Positions 1 to 6,567 of a stretch of 45,126 nt of DNA are shown piece by piece. Source of the stretch: Lawsonibacter hominis (GTDB lineage Bacteria > Bacillota > Clostridia > Oscillospirales > Oscillospiraceae); contig NZ_JACOPP010000024.1 of NCBI RefSeq assembly GCF_014287895.1, forward strand, positions 1 through 45,126, given 5' to 3'. The position numbers were made by a program, and so were the translations under genes. The notes below the pieces were generated by a model that did not search any database, had not been told where the DNA came from, and saw nothing but the letters and a program-made list of their open reading frames with translations. Each line of letters opens with the position of its first letter. The first letter of the stretch is position 1.

Positions 1-156
1 CGGACATGGTTTACAGACTCCTTTCAGAATGGTGTGTCGCAACTTCATTCTACCAGAGTTCTGCAAACCATGTCTCTTTTTATCCTCTTTTATATTTGCG
101 CAACTTATTTTACCTTATCTGAAACAGGCCGCCCCGCTTGCGGGAATCCCGCCATT

Positions 157-942
157 TTATTGCGCCGGGGCTGCGATGGCCGGGATCTGCTTTCCGGTAT
201 GGTCGATGGTATAGTCGCTGCCGTAGGTTCCAGGCAGGATGATCTGAGAGATCGGAACAAATGTGTAGCCCTCCTGGAGCAGCTTTTCAAGAATGCTGGG
301 CAGGGCCTCCGGGGTGTGGAGGGCGGCGTTGTGAAAGAGCACGATGGATCCCGGCTGGACCTTGGAAGTGACCCGCTGTATGATCTCCGACGCCGGAAGG
401 TCCTTCCAGTCCAGGCTGTCCACATCCCACTGTATGGGCTCCATGCCGATGGAGCGGATCGCAGTGATCACGTTATTGTCATACTCTCCATAAGGCGGCC
501 GGATCAGGGTGGGACGCACGCCGGTCACCGCCTCGATCTTGTCGTTGCAGGCCTCCACATCGGCAATGATCTCCTCTTTGGAGAGCTGCGACATATGGGC
601 GTGATCGTTGGAGTGGTTCATCACCTCGTGCCCGGCATCATGGAGCGCCTTGACCGATTCGGGGTATTTATCCACCCACGAGCCTACCACAAAAAACGTT
701 GCCTTGACGTTATACTTGCCCAAGATGTCGATAAGCTGCTGGGTATCCTCGTTGCCCCAGGCTGCGTCAAAGGATATGGAGAGCATCTTCTGATCCCGCT
801 GGACGCAGTAGATGGGCAGTTGCCGGTCGGTGGCATAGGCGCTGACCGCCGCAGGATAATTGACCACATAGAACATGGCCGCCGCCGCCAGGGCGCAGGC
901 CAGGGCGGTCAGGCGCTTTCGCTGGAGCAGGAACACTTTCAT
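157..942 (-). CDS. PdaB-like polysaccharide deacetylase (NodB domain)
   Basis: 261-residue protein with one N-terminal membrane/signal segment (about residues 10-27) followed by an extracytoplasmic NodB carbohydrate-esterase domain. Visible motifs in order: SFDAAWG with the catalytic Asp near 59, HSNDH metal-binding motif near 110-114, RPPYG near 148-152, WDVDSLDW near 172-179, and LFHNA with a His near 204. The SFDAAWG form of motif 1 is typical of the PdaB/sporulation branch of the family, so a role in removing acetyl groups from spore or cell-wall peptidoglycan is inferred. I chose the ATG at 942 because AGGAGGTCC lies just upstream (946-954). An upstream in-frame start would add 39 residues unlike the family. 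It reads the same way as the Ssb-like gene, about 215 bases away. Function beyond the deacetylase fold is inference. Confidence 0.9.
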   Translation of the reverse strand: MKVFLLQRKRLTALACALAAAAMFYVVNYPAAVSAYATDRQLPIYCVQRDQKMLSISFDAAWGNEDTQQLIDILGKYNVKATFFVVGSWVDKYPESVKALHDAGHEVMNHSNDHAHMSQLSKEEIIADVEACNDKIEAVTGVRPTLIRPPYGEYDNNVITAIRSIGMEPIQWDVDSLDWKDLPASEIIQRVTSKVQPGSIVLFHNAALHTPEALPSILEKLLQEGYTFVPISQIILPGTYGSDYTIDHTGKQIPAIAAPAQ

Positions 943-994
943 AGCTGGACCTCCTAAACTTCGTTTGCTCCATCTTATGAAAGACAAGGCCGGT

Positions 995-1066
995 TCAGAA
1001 GAATGCGGCGGCAGAAAGGCGGGACAGCGCCAGGGCCAGCAGGATGCTTCTTCCCGCATGTCTCAT
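995..1066 (-). CDS. possible 23-residue hydrophobic peptide
   Basis: A short reading frame (ATG 1066, TGA 995) coding for a basic N-terminus (MRHAGR) followed by a hydrophobic stretch rich in Leu and Ala and ending in two Phe. A purine-rich GGGGGGAAA lies 6-7 bases upstream of the ATG. It sits between the Ssb-like gene and the deacetylase on the same strand. It could be a small membrane peptide or a leader ORF, but nothing beyond the start context and composition supports it, and chance is a real alternative. Confidence 0.22.
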   Translation of the reverse strand: MRHAGRSILLALALSRLSAAAFF

Positions 1067-1157
1067 GATCGTTTCCCCCCTGTGCTCCAATTCCTTCCTT
1101 GTAACGGAAACAGGTCGGACATACAAGTCCGTGGAACCCTCCGGCAGGGATTACCGG

Positions 1158-1784
1158 CTATGTATCCCCCAACTCCACCGGCTCCAGCTTCATCACGGAC
1201 ACCTCGTAGGCCACCCGCTGCTGACTGACGCCGTCCTCAACCTTGGTGTAGGAGCGGCTCTGCAGCCGTCCGGCAAGGCGCACCCCGTCCCCCACCTCCA
1301 GCCCGGCGCAGCGCTGGGCCAGCCCGCCCCAGGCGATGCAGGGCAGATAGTCCGCCCGGCCATAGCGGCGGTTGACCGCCAGCATCAAATCGCAGATCTC
1401 CCGTCCCAGCGGGGTGCGGCGGAAGACCGGCGGCTTGCACAGCACCCCCGCCAGCACCAGATCGTTGGCCGGCTCCCCCCCGCCCTTCCGCAGGGAGCGG
1501 GCATACAGAGTGATGACCAGCCGGCTGCCCCGGCCGCTCTTGTTGTTGAAGGAGCGCACTTCCCCCTCCACCTCCAGCGGTGTGCCGACCGCCACGGGAC
1601 ATTGCTCCAGCAGCGGCCGGGCCGCGATGACGTTTACCCGGTCCTCCGAGCCGGAGAGCCGCAGCACCGAAAGCGGAAAGGTCTCGTAAGCCACGCCGTG
1701 ATTCTCATGGGAAAGGGTGGGCGCCGCCGCCGCCACGCCCCGCAGCAGCGCCCGGTTCTCATTCCAGCCAGTTTGCATATCCAT
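1158..1784 (-). CDS. tandem OB-fold single-stranded DNA-binding-like protein
   Basis: 208-residue protein. The C-terminal half (about 108-205: NDLVLAGVLCKPPVFRRTP, then a DLMLAVNRR stretch, IAWGGLAQRC, LAGRLQSRSYT, YEVSVMKLEPV) reads as a classical bacterial SSB OB-fold. The N-terminal half (about 15-95) looks like a second, diverged OB-fold (PLSVLRLSG, VEGEVRSFNNK). It lacks the acidic C-terminal tail with the terminal Pro-Phe of housekeeping SSB, so it is probably a paralogue rather than the replication SSB. ATG 1784 follows an AGGAG ribosome binding site. A role in DNA metabolism is inferred from the fold only. Confidence 0.75.
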   Translation of the reverse strand: MDMQTGWNENRALLRGVAAAAPTLSHENHGVAYETFPLSVLRLSGSEDRVNVIAARPLLEQCPVAVGTPLEVEGEVRSFNNKSGRGSRLVITLYARSLRKGGGEPANDLVLAGVLCKPPVFRRTPLGREICDLMLAVNRRYGRADYLPCIAWGGLAQRCAGLEVGDGVRLAGRLQSRSYTKVEDGVSQQRVAYEVSVMKLEPVELGDT

Positions 1785-1875
1785 CCACGCTCCTGTGTAT
1801 TGCTTTTTCGTTCACTGTGGCATGTATATGCGGGCATGTCCGCGGCTATGCCGCGCTCCGGGCCCTCCCCGGCAC

Positions 1876-1920
1876 AAAACCGCCCCCATCCCCGGCGTCT
1901 CACGCGGGTGACGGGGGCGG
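1876..1920 (-). terminator. rho-independent terminator closing the eut region
   Basis: On the minus strand an 8-bp GC stem (1880-1887 with 1913-1920, CCGCCCCC/GGGGGCGG) with further inner pairing (CCCG..CGT / ACG..CGGG) is followed directly by TTTT (A-run 1876-1879 on the plus strand). It lies 17 bases after the stop of the 43-residue gene, so it would end a transcript carrying the eut genes and the two small genes. Confidence 0.75.
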
Positions 1921-1936
1921 CGCCCGGTGCGTACGC

Positions 1937-2068
1937 TTACCGCTCGGTGATGGGCTTGGCCTTTTCCTTGGCGGTTTTGGGCCTGCCCTGGAGCTCCGGC
2001 ACGGGGGGCGCTTCGTTCCGGGGCTTTTCATGGGTGCGCTCGGGGCGCTTCATGCCTTGCTTTGCCAT
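1937..2068 (-). CDS. 43-residue basic hydrophilic protein, eut-linked
   Basis: Small protein starting MAKQGMKRPERTHEKPRNE and ending in Lys/Pro-rich sequence (KTAKEKAKPITER). It has no hydrophobic segment and is very rich in Lys, Arg, Pro and Glu, so probably intrinsically disordered. The start is supported by GAGGTG 7 bases upstream of ATG 2068. It lies 9 bases after the stop of the 44-residue gene and just before a terminator, so the two small genes form the tail of the eut transcript. Composition resembles minor small acid-soluble spore proteins in a general way, but I do not recognise a family; a spore, nucleic-acid-binding or shell-associated role would be guesswork. Confidence 0.6.
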   Translation of the reverse strand: MAKQGMKRPERTHEKPRNEAPPVPELQGRPKTAKEKAKPITER

Positions 2069-2077
2069 AGAGGCACC

Positions 2078-2212
2078 TCACACATCGTTATTGGGCAGCG
2101 ACTGCTTCTTTGCATTGGGATTCTGGTTCTGGTTCTCCCGGGTCAGCGGGGTCTGCCCGTTGCACTTCTTTCTTCGTGCCGTCTTGTTGTCGGGCTGGCT
2201 GTCCTTTGGCAT
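2078..2212 (-). CDS. 44-residue Asn/Gln/Lys-rich protein, eut-linked
   Basis: Small protein beginning MPKDSQPDNKTARRKK, with an Asn/Gln-rich middle (RENQNQNPN) and a hydrophilic end (KKQSLPNNDV). ATG 2212 is preceded by AAAGGAAG at suitable spacing and begins only 24 bases after the eutQ stop codon. A single Cys (CNG) is present; there is no membrane segment. Together with the next small gene it fills the space between eutQ and a terminator. Family not recognised; the general look is that of minor spore or other disordered nucleic-acid-associated proteins (inference). Confidence 0.6.
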   Translation of the reverse strand: MPKDSQPDNKTARRKKCNGQTPLTRENQNQNPNAKKQSLPNNDV

Positions 2213-2236
2213 AGGGCGCTTCCTTTCTGTGCTGTG

Positions 2237-2662
2237 CTACGCCTGTTCCTGCCAGTTGGCGGGGTAGACGAAGTACAGGAATCGGGCATGGCCCGTGACG
2301 GAAAACTGGATGGAGCTGTCCTTGGGGATATAGATCACCTCGCCCGGACCGGCGCTGACGCGTTCTCCGCCGATGAGCACGTCCAGTCTTCCGCTGATCA
2401 CGTAGTCCATCTCGTCGTAGCGCAGGGTCCAGGGGAACGTGGTGTCGGTCATCTCCATGATGCCCGCCCCCAGGCGCGGGCTCTCCTGGAGGGAAAACAG
2501 ATCCCGGGTATAGACCCGGTGGCGGGGGTCGCCCGTGTCCATGCGATGCTCCTCGGAGACCGGCAGGTCGGGTACCCGGACGGCACGCACGCCGTGGGCG
2601 CCCCCGCCCAGCTTTTCCAGCAGCACCTGGCGCACCAGCGCCTCCAATGCATTCTTATCCAT
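2237..2662 (-). CDS. eutQ: EutQ-type cupin, short form
   Basis: 141 residues: an N-terminal amphipathic helix (LEALVRQVLLEKLGG, residues 6-20) joined to a single RmlC-like cupin domain (about 45-138) containing DYVISGRLDVLIGGE and GEVIYIPKDSSIQFS. The family member of enteric bacteria is about 230 residues; this one keeps the cupin core but lacks most of the N-terminal region. The helix resembles microcompartment encapsulation peptides, so it may be lumenal. It overlaps the eutH end by 8 bases. EutQ of enteric bacteria has been linked to acetate-kinase activity; whether the short cupin form does this is uncertain. Confidence 0.88.
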   Translation of the reverse strand: MDKNALEALVRQVLLEKLGGGAHGVRAVRVPDLPVSEEHRMDTGDPRHRVYTRDLFSLQESPRLGAGIMEMTDTTFPWTLRYDEMDYVISGRLDVLIGGERVSAGPGEVIYIPKDSSIQFSVTGHARFLYFVYPANWQEQA

Positions 2663-3749
2663 TCCGTTCCTCCCGGCCGTCCTTGCCTGTGAGGAGCATG
2701 GCCACGATCACACCGCCGACGCCGCCCACCAGCTTGCCCACGATCATGGGAAAGATCATGGTGGAATCGAACCCGGCGGTAAAGCCCAAATGGTCTCCGA
2801 AGACAAAAGCCGCGGACACGGCGAAGGCCACATTGATGACCTTGCCCCGCTTGTCCATATCGGCCATCATACCGAACATGGGGATGTTGTTGGCCAGGGT
2901 CGCCACCATTCCGGCAGCCGCCACATCGTTCATACCCAGCAGCCGCCCCAGCTTGAGCAGAGGCTTCTGAAACACCTTGGTGATGACGAAGACCAGGGGA
3001 AACGCGCCCGCCAGCACCACTGCGATATCGCCCACGATGGCGACGCCCTCTTCGATGGGGTTCATGCCCGGGATAATGGTGAGGGGGGTGAGCTTCTGGA
3101 TGATGGCGGCGGCCAGCCCGATGGTGATGATGATGACGATGATCTTGCCGAAAACCTGAAAGCCCTTGACCATTCCATTGGGGATCAGCCAGAGGCCCAG
3201 GGCGATGAGCGCCGCGAAGAGAACGATGGGGATCAGGTTGCGCAGCACCATCCCCACCGGGAAGCCCGCCACCAGGCCGCCCACAAAGCTGCCCACCGGG
3301 ACGGCCACCACGCCCGCCAGCACGCCGGTAGCCAGATACCTGCGGTCCTCCGCGCGGATGATGCCCAGCCCCACGGGGATGGTGAACACGATGGTGGGCC
3401 CCAGCATAGAGCCTACGATCAGCCCGCCGAACTGTCCGGCCTGCTTGGTGAGGGCCAGCTCCTGGGCCAGGGGCGCACCGCCCATATCATTGGCCAGAAT
3501 GGTTCCCGCGAACATGGCCGGGTCCGCGCCCAAGAACTGATAAAACGGGACCACCACAGGGCTCAGCAGACGGGCCAGCACCGGGGCCAGGCAGATGATA
3601 CCCACCATGGACAGGGCCAGGGAGCCCATGGCCAGGATGCCCTCCTCGAACTTCTCCCCCAGCCCGAAGCGGTTGCCGATGATACGGTCTATGGCGCCCA
3701 GGGCCATGAAGACCACCATCAGGTATACAATGATCTCATTGACGGACAT
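2655..3749 (-). CDS. eutH: EutH ethanolamine transporter
   Basis: 364-residue, highly hydrophobic inner-membrane protein with about ten or eleven membrane segments. It matches the EutH family in length and in sequences such as GNRFGLGEKFEEGILAMG, ANDMGGAPLAQELA and GMNPIEEG. EutH takes up (protonated) ethanolamine when the external concentration is low. ATG 3749 is preceded by AAAGGGG. A 163-base hairpin-rich gap separates it from eutN upstream, while it overlaps eutQ downstream. Confidence 0.95.
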   Translation of the reverse strand: MSVNEIIVYLMVVFMALGAIDRIIGNRFGLGEKFEEGILAMGSLALSMVGIICLAPVLARLLSPVVVPFYQFLGADPAMFAGTILANDMGGAPLAQELALTKQAGQFGGLIVGSMLGPTIVFTIPVGLGIIRAEDRRYLATGVLAGVVAVPVGSFVGGLVAGFPVGMVLRNLIPIVLFAALIALGLWLIPNGMVKGFQVFGKIIVIIITIGLAAAIIQKLTPLTIIPGMNPIEEGVAIVGDIAVVLAGAFPLVFVITKVFQKPLLKLGRLLGMNDVAAAGMVATLANNIPMFGMMADMDKRGKVINVAFAVSAAFVFGDHLGFTAGFDSTMIFPMIVGKLVGGVGGVIVAMLLTGKDGREERNG

Positions 3750-3912
3750 TTACATGTCCCCTTTCTTATAGCTTGGCATAAAAGCGCTTCCCGAAGGCGC
3801 CGCTCAGACAGACCCGTTTTCTGCGGCAATCCCGGCGGCCCGGGCAAAAACCGGCGCGGCAGGGCGGGACCGTTTGCCGGACCGGCGGGCGCACGGACGG
3901 TTCCGTTCTGCC

Positions 3913-4146
3913 CTACGGCCCATCGATGATGCCCACAATGGCGGCGTCGATGGGGATATGCGCTCCCGCCGCCACCCGTGCCGCGCCCCCGGTGGCCACC
4001 AGGACCCGCTCCCCCTCTCCCGCGCCCACGCAGTCCGCGCATACCAGCAGCGCCCCGTCCACCGCTACGGTCAGCAGGGCCTGTCCCGTCAGGGCGGGGG
4101 ATTTCTTGGTGGCCCATACCTTACCCGCCACTTGTCCTAATAACAC
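3913..4146 (-). CDS. eutN: EutN/CcmL-type shell vertex protein
   Basis: 77-residue pentameric vertex (BMC-P) protein. The start LLGQVAGKVWATKK, middle ADCVGAGEGERVLVATGG and end VDAAIVGIID-like segment follow the EutN/CcmL pattern. Pentamers cap the icosahedral corners of the shell. It is shorter than the usual 85-95 residues: it stops just after the VGIID strand, so the last C-terminal stretch is missing. I use GTG 4146, which aligns with the family N-terminus and overlaps the upstream gene by 26 bases. Confidence 0.88.
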   Translation of the reverse strand: MLLGQVAGKVWATKKSPALTGQALLTVAVDGALLVCADCVGAGEGERVLVATGGAARVAAGAHIPIDAAIVGIIDGP

Positions 4147-4393
4147 CGATGCCCATCTCCCTCATCTGGCGCTCCATGCCCACGAATTTCTGGTAGATGC
4201 CCATAGGGGCGGTACGCTTGTACTGCCTGTACTCCATCGCTTCGGCCAGTACCGCCACCCGCTCCCCCCGCAGCAGCGCGCCCAGGACCTGCCGCGCCGG
4301 CTCGTCCAGCGGGATGCCCAGGGACAGAAGGGCCATGTCCTGGATGGGCAGGCTGGTGATGACCAACCGCTCCCCTCTCTGCTCCAGCGTCAC
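4121..4393 (-). CDS. TIGR02536-like eut protein, probably N-terminally short
   Basis: 90-residue protein from a GTG start. The sequence RLVITSLPIQDMALLSLG, LLRGERVAVLAEAMEYRQY, and PMGIYQKFVGMERQM matches my recollection of the C-terminal part of the uncharacterised Firmicutes eut protein family TIGR02536, whose members are about 200 residues. Upstream codons stay open only back to a stop at 4478-4480 and contain no better start, and the residues there (Arg/Gly/Pro-rich) do not look like the family. So the gene seems to have lost its N-terminal half. Position between pduL and eutN matches the Firmicutes eut order. Function unknown. Confidence 0.65.
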   Translation of the reverse strand: MTLEQRGERLVITSLPIQDMALLSLGIPLDEPARQVLGALLRGERVAVLAEAMEYRQYKRTAPMGIYQKFVGMERQMREMGIGVIRTSGG

Positions 4394-4466
4394 GGCAGCC
4401 TCATCCCCCGGCCGCCCGGGGCGGCGGAAGCGGGAGCGGCCGGCACCGCGGCGGTCGGAACGCGTC

Positions 4467-5087
4467 TCACGGCAAAATCATCCCCCTGTCGCCCTTCTGG
4501 AAGCCGCAGGCGTTGGCCTCGTCGTAGTCGATATGCACCACCGTGGAAAACTTGGGGGACACCCGCACTTCCATCTGTTCGAAGACCAGAGGCCGGTTGG
4601 TGAAGCACCGGAACCGGACGTTCTGACCGTCCGCCACGCCGAGACGGCCGGCGTCCTCAGGCGTCATGTGGATATGGCGCTTGGCCACGATCAGGCCCCG
4701 CTCCAGGCGGATCACCCGCTCCCCATGGCGCACGGTGAGGCCCGGAGTACCCTGGATATCCCCGGAGAGACGCACCGGGGGCGTGATCCCCAGGGCCACC
4801 GCGTCGGTCAGGGAGATCTCCGCCTGACTCTCGCTCCGTTCCGGCCCGAGTATCACCACACGCTCCAGTTTTCCCTTGGGGCCCTCCAGGGTCAAGCGCT
4901 CGGCGCAGGCGTACTGCCCCGGCTGAGAGAGATCCTTGACCCGGTTGAGCTGATAGCCCGCGCCGAACAGGGCCTCCAGATCGCCCCGTGACAAGTGGAT
5001 ATGCCGTCCGCTGGCCTCGATCTCGATGGTCAGCCGGGATACGATCTCCTCCGCCAGGCGTTCGATCGCAAGTACATTGGTTGTCAT
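4467..5087 (-). CDS. pduL: PduL-type phosphotransacylase of the eut microcompartment
   Basis: 206 residues. Two zinc-site histidine motifs typical of PduL are visible, ASGRHIHLS near 25-33 and AKRHIHMTPEDA near 139-150, plus HIDYDEANACG near the C-terminus. It converts acetyl-CoA and phosphate to acetyl-phosphate and CoA, recycling CoA inside the shell. It fills the role that EutD (Pta-type) plays in enteric bacteria; in Firmicutes eut operons this gene is often named eutD. The first 20 residues (IERLAEEIVSRL) form an amphipathic helix that could target it to the lumen. It lies 46 bases after eutT. Confidence 0.93.
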   Translation of the reverse strand: MTTNVLAIERLAEEIVSRLTIEIEASGRHIHLSRGDLEALFGAGYQLNRVKDLSQPGQYACAERLTLEGPKGKLERVVILGPERSESQAEISLTDAVALGITPPVRLSGDIQGTPGLTVRHGERVIRLERGLIVAKRHIHMTPEDAGRLGVADGQNVRFRCFTNRPLVFEQMEVRVSPKFSTVVHIDYDEANACGFQKGDRGMILP

Positions 5088-5133
5088 GTTGGTCCACCGC
5101 CTTGTACGGCGCGGCGCCCCAGCGCGCCGCGCA

Positions 5134-5892
5134 TCAGGATTGGCGCCGGTATTGCCCGGCCTTCCACTTGATCATCATGATCCACATCAGTGAGGACAGC
5201 CGGTTCAGGCCCAGGATCATGTCGCTGCGCGTCACGTTCCCATCCGGGTCCCGGAACGCGGCATAGGCGGCCAGCTCGGTCTGCCGCACCACGGTACGCA
5301 GTTTGTTGAGGGCCAAAAGGGCGGGCCCGTCGGTGTAGCGGATCATAAAATGGGGCTGGCCGAAGTGCTTTTCCGGGTAATGGGAATACTCCCGCAGCTG
5401 CTCCGGCGTATAGCCGCACAGCCGGATGCTCCCGACCGGCTCGTCCAGCACGTCGAAGCGGATATAGCGCCGTACGAACCCCAGTACCTCCTCCAGCTCC
5501 TCCGCCAGCGCGGGGCAGCCCTCCCCCGCGGCCGCCTGCTGGGCCAGGGTGATCTCCGCCTCCAACGCGTCGATCCAGCCCCGGAAGGCGATGCGGGGGT
5601 GGTCCTTAAAGACCAGGAGATTGCCCTTGAGATGGGTCATATGCTCCGGCTTTTCGGTCAGCGCCGCGCCGAACAGCGTCTGATATCGGGGCGCAGACGG
5701 GGCTTCCGCGCTGCCGGAGCCCGGCTTTGCTGCGCCCTCGGGCCTTCCCTGGGGGTAGACGACCTCCACCCGGTGCTCCCGCAGGTAGTCTTTCGCCCCG
5801 GGTGTGAGCACCTGGTCCCGATTGACCACCACCGGCCCGCGTGCGCCGTTGTCCGACATGCGGCGCACATCCTCTTCGGTCAGCAGGGCCAT
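5134..5892 (-). CDS. eutT: EutT cobalamin adenosyltransferase
   Basis: 252 residues. N-terminal LLTEEDVRRM and TPGAKDYLREHRVEVVYP segment, then the helical adenosyltransferase domain (HLKGNLLVFKDHPRIAFRG; DALEAEITLAQ; RFDVLDEP; LNKLRTVVRQTELAAY). It makes adenosylcobalamin, the cofactor of EutBC, from cob(I)alamin and ATP. I see no CCxxC motif such as the metal site reported for the enteric enzyme, so this belongs to a form without that metal site or has lost it. It begins 3 bases after eutM. Confidence 0.9.
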   Translation of the reverse strand: MALLTEEDVRRMSDNGARGPVVVNRDQVLTPGAKDYLREHRVEVVYPQGRPEGAAKPGSGSAEAPSAPRYQTLFGAALTEKPEHMTHLKGNLLVFKDHPRIAFRGWIDALEAEITLAQQAAAGEGCPALAEELEEVLGFVRRYIRFDVLDEPVGSIRLCGYTPEQLREYSHYPEKHFGQPHFMIRYTDGPALLALNKLRTVVRQTELAAYAAFRDPDGNVTRSDMILGLNRLSSLMWIMMIKWKAGQYRRQS

Positions 5893-5895
5893 GGC

Positions 5896-6195
5896 TTACT
5901 GTCCGTCGGATTCGCCCTTGGTATGGGGCAGGATGTGATCCACCTCGGCATGGGGCCGCGGGATGACGTGCACGGAGATGAGCTCGCCCACCTTCTCAGC
6001 GGCTGCGGCGCCCGCGTCGGTGGCGGCCTTGACGGCCCCCACGTCGCCCCGTACCATAACGGTCACCAGGCCGCCGCCCACCTGTTCCTTTCCCACCAGC
6101 TGGACGTTGGCGGCCTTCACCATGGCGTCGGCGGCCTCGATGGCCCCCACCAGTCCCTTTGTCTCCACCATGCCCAGCGCATTCGTGTTTGCCAT
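5896..6195 (-). CDS. eutM: EutM-type hexameric shell protein (BMC-H)
   Basis: 99-residue BMC-domain protein: ALGMVETKGLVGAIEAADAM at the N-terminus, VTVMVRGDVGAVKAATDAG in the middle and VHVIPRPHAEVDHILP at the end. It is the major hexagonal facet tile of the shell. ATG 6195 is preceded by AGGAGG with good spacing and matches the family N-terminus exactly, so independent initiation here is the best call. Oddly, the frame is open without a stop for 124 more codons upstream (see the adjoining feature), so a 223-residue form with an N-terminal extension is also possible. Confidence 0.93.
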   Translation of the reverse strand: MANTNALGMVETKGLVGAIEAADAMVKAANVQLVGKEQVGGGLVTVMVRGDVGAVKAATDAGAAAAEKVGELISVHVIPRPHAEVDHILPHTKGESDGQ

Positions 6196-6567
6196 ACGTT
6201 CGTTCCTCCTGTGATTCCTGTTTTTTTCATCCGCCGCTTCCTTGGGAAGGGCGGCGCTTTGGCTCTCCTTTTTGGCGCTCCGGGGCCGCGCCGTCTTTGG
6301 GCCTGCTGCGTCCGGACGGGCGGCGGCGTAGCTGCCGCTCCCCGCCCCCCGGCGCCTGCCCGGCGGAGCGGCGGTCTCGGGCGGGATATGTGGCGCGCCG
6401 CCCACCGTCCCGGCCGCCTCGCCGTTTCCGGCGAAGACGGTATGCTCCTGGTCGTCCTCCATCCCCTGGGGCGTTTCGGCCATCAGGGTGTTGGACAGGG
6501 CCTGTACCTGCTGAAGAATGGCCTCATGGGGGTTGAGCAGCACGCCGTCGGCGTTGACCTCGCTCAT
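6196..6567 (-). CDS. unknown 124-codon extension open in frame into eutM
   Basis: ATG 6567 overlaps the eutE stop as ATGA, the usual sign of translational coupling. The frame runs through eutM with no stop codon. The first part (MSEVNADGVLLNPHEAILQQ then VQALSNTLMAE) looks like a short helix. The rest is a Gly/Ala/Pro/Arg/Lys-rich, probably disordered linker, and its last codons read through the eutM ribosome binding site. No known domain recognised. Either it is the N-terminal extension of a long BMC protein, a separate gene that has lost its stop codon, or degenerating sequence kept open by high GC. Confidence 0.45.

Noticed and set aside
29..156. Small plus-strand frame at the left edge
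   Set aside because: No ribosome binding site and no protein-like pattern; the stretch before the deacetylase stop shows nothing I can support.
34..957. Long plus-strand frame opposite the deacetylase gene
   Set aside because: It lies antisense to a gene with clear motifs and a ribosome binding site; GC-rich DNA leaves the opposite strand open. The same applies to 2535-3929, 14135-16015, 17386-18636 (minus) and 42858-45125.
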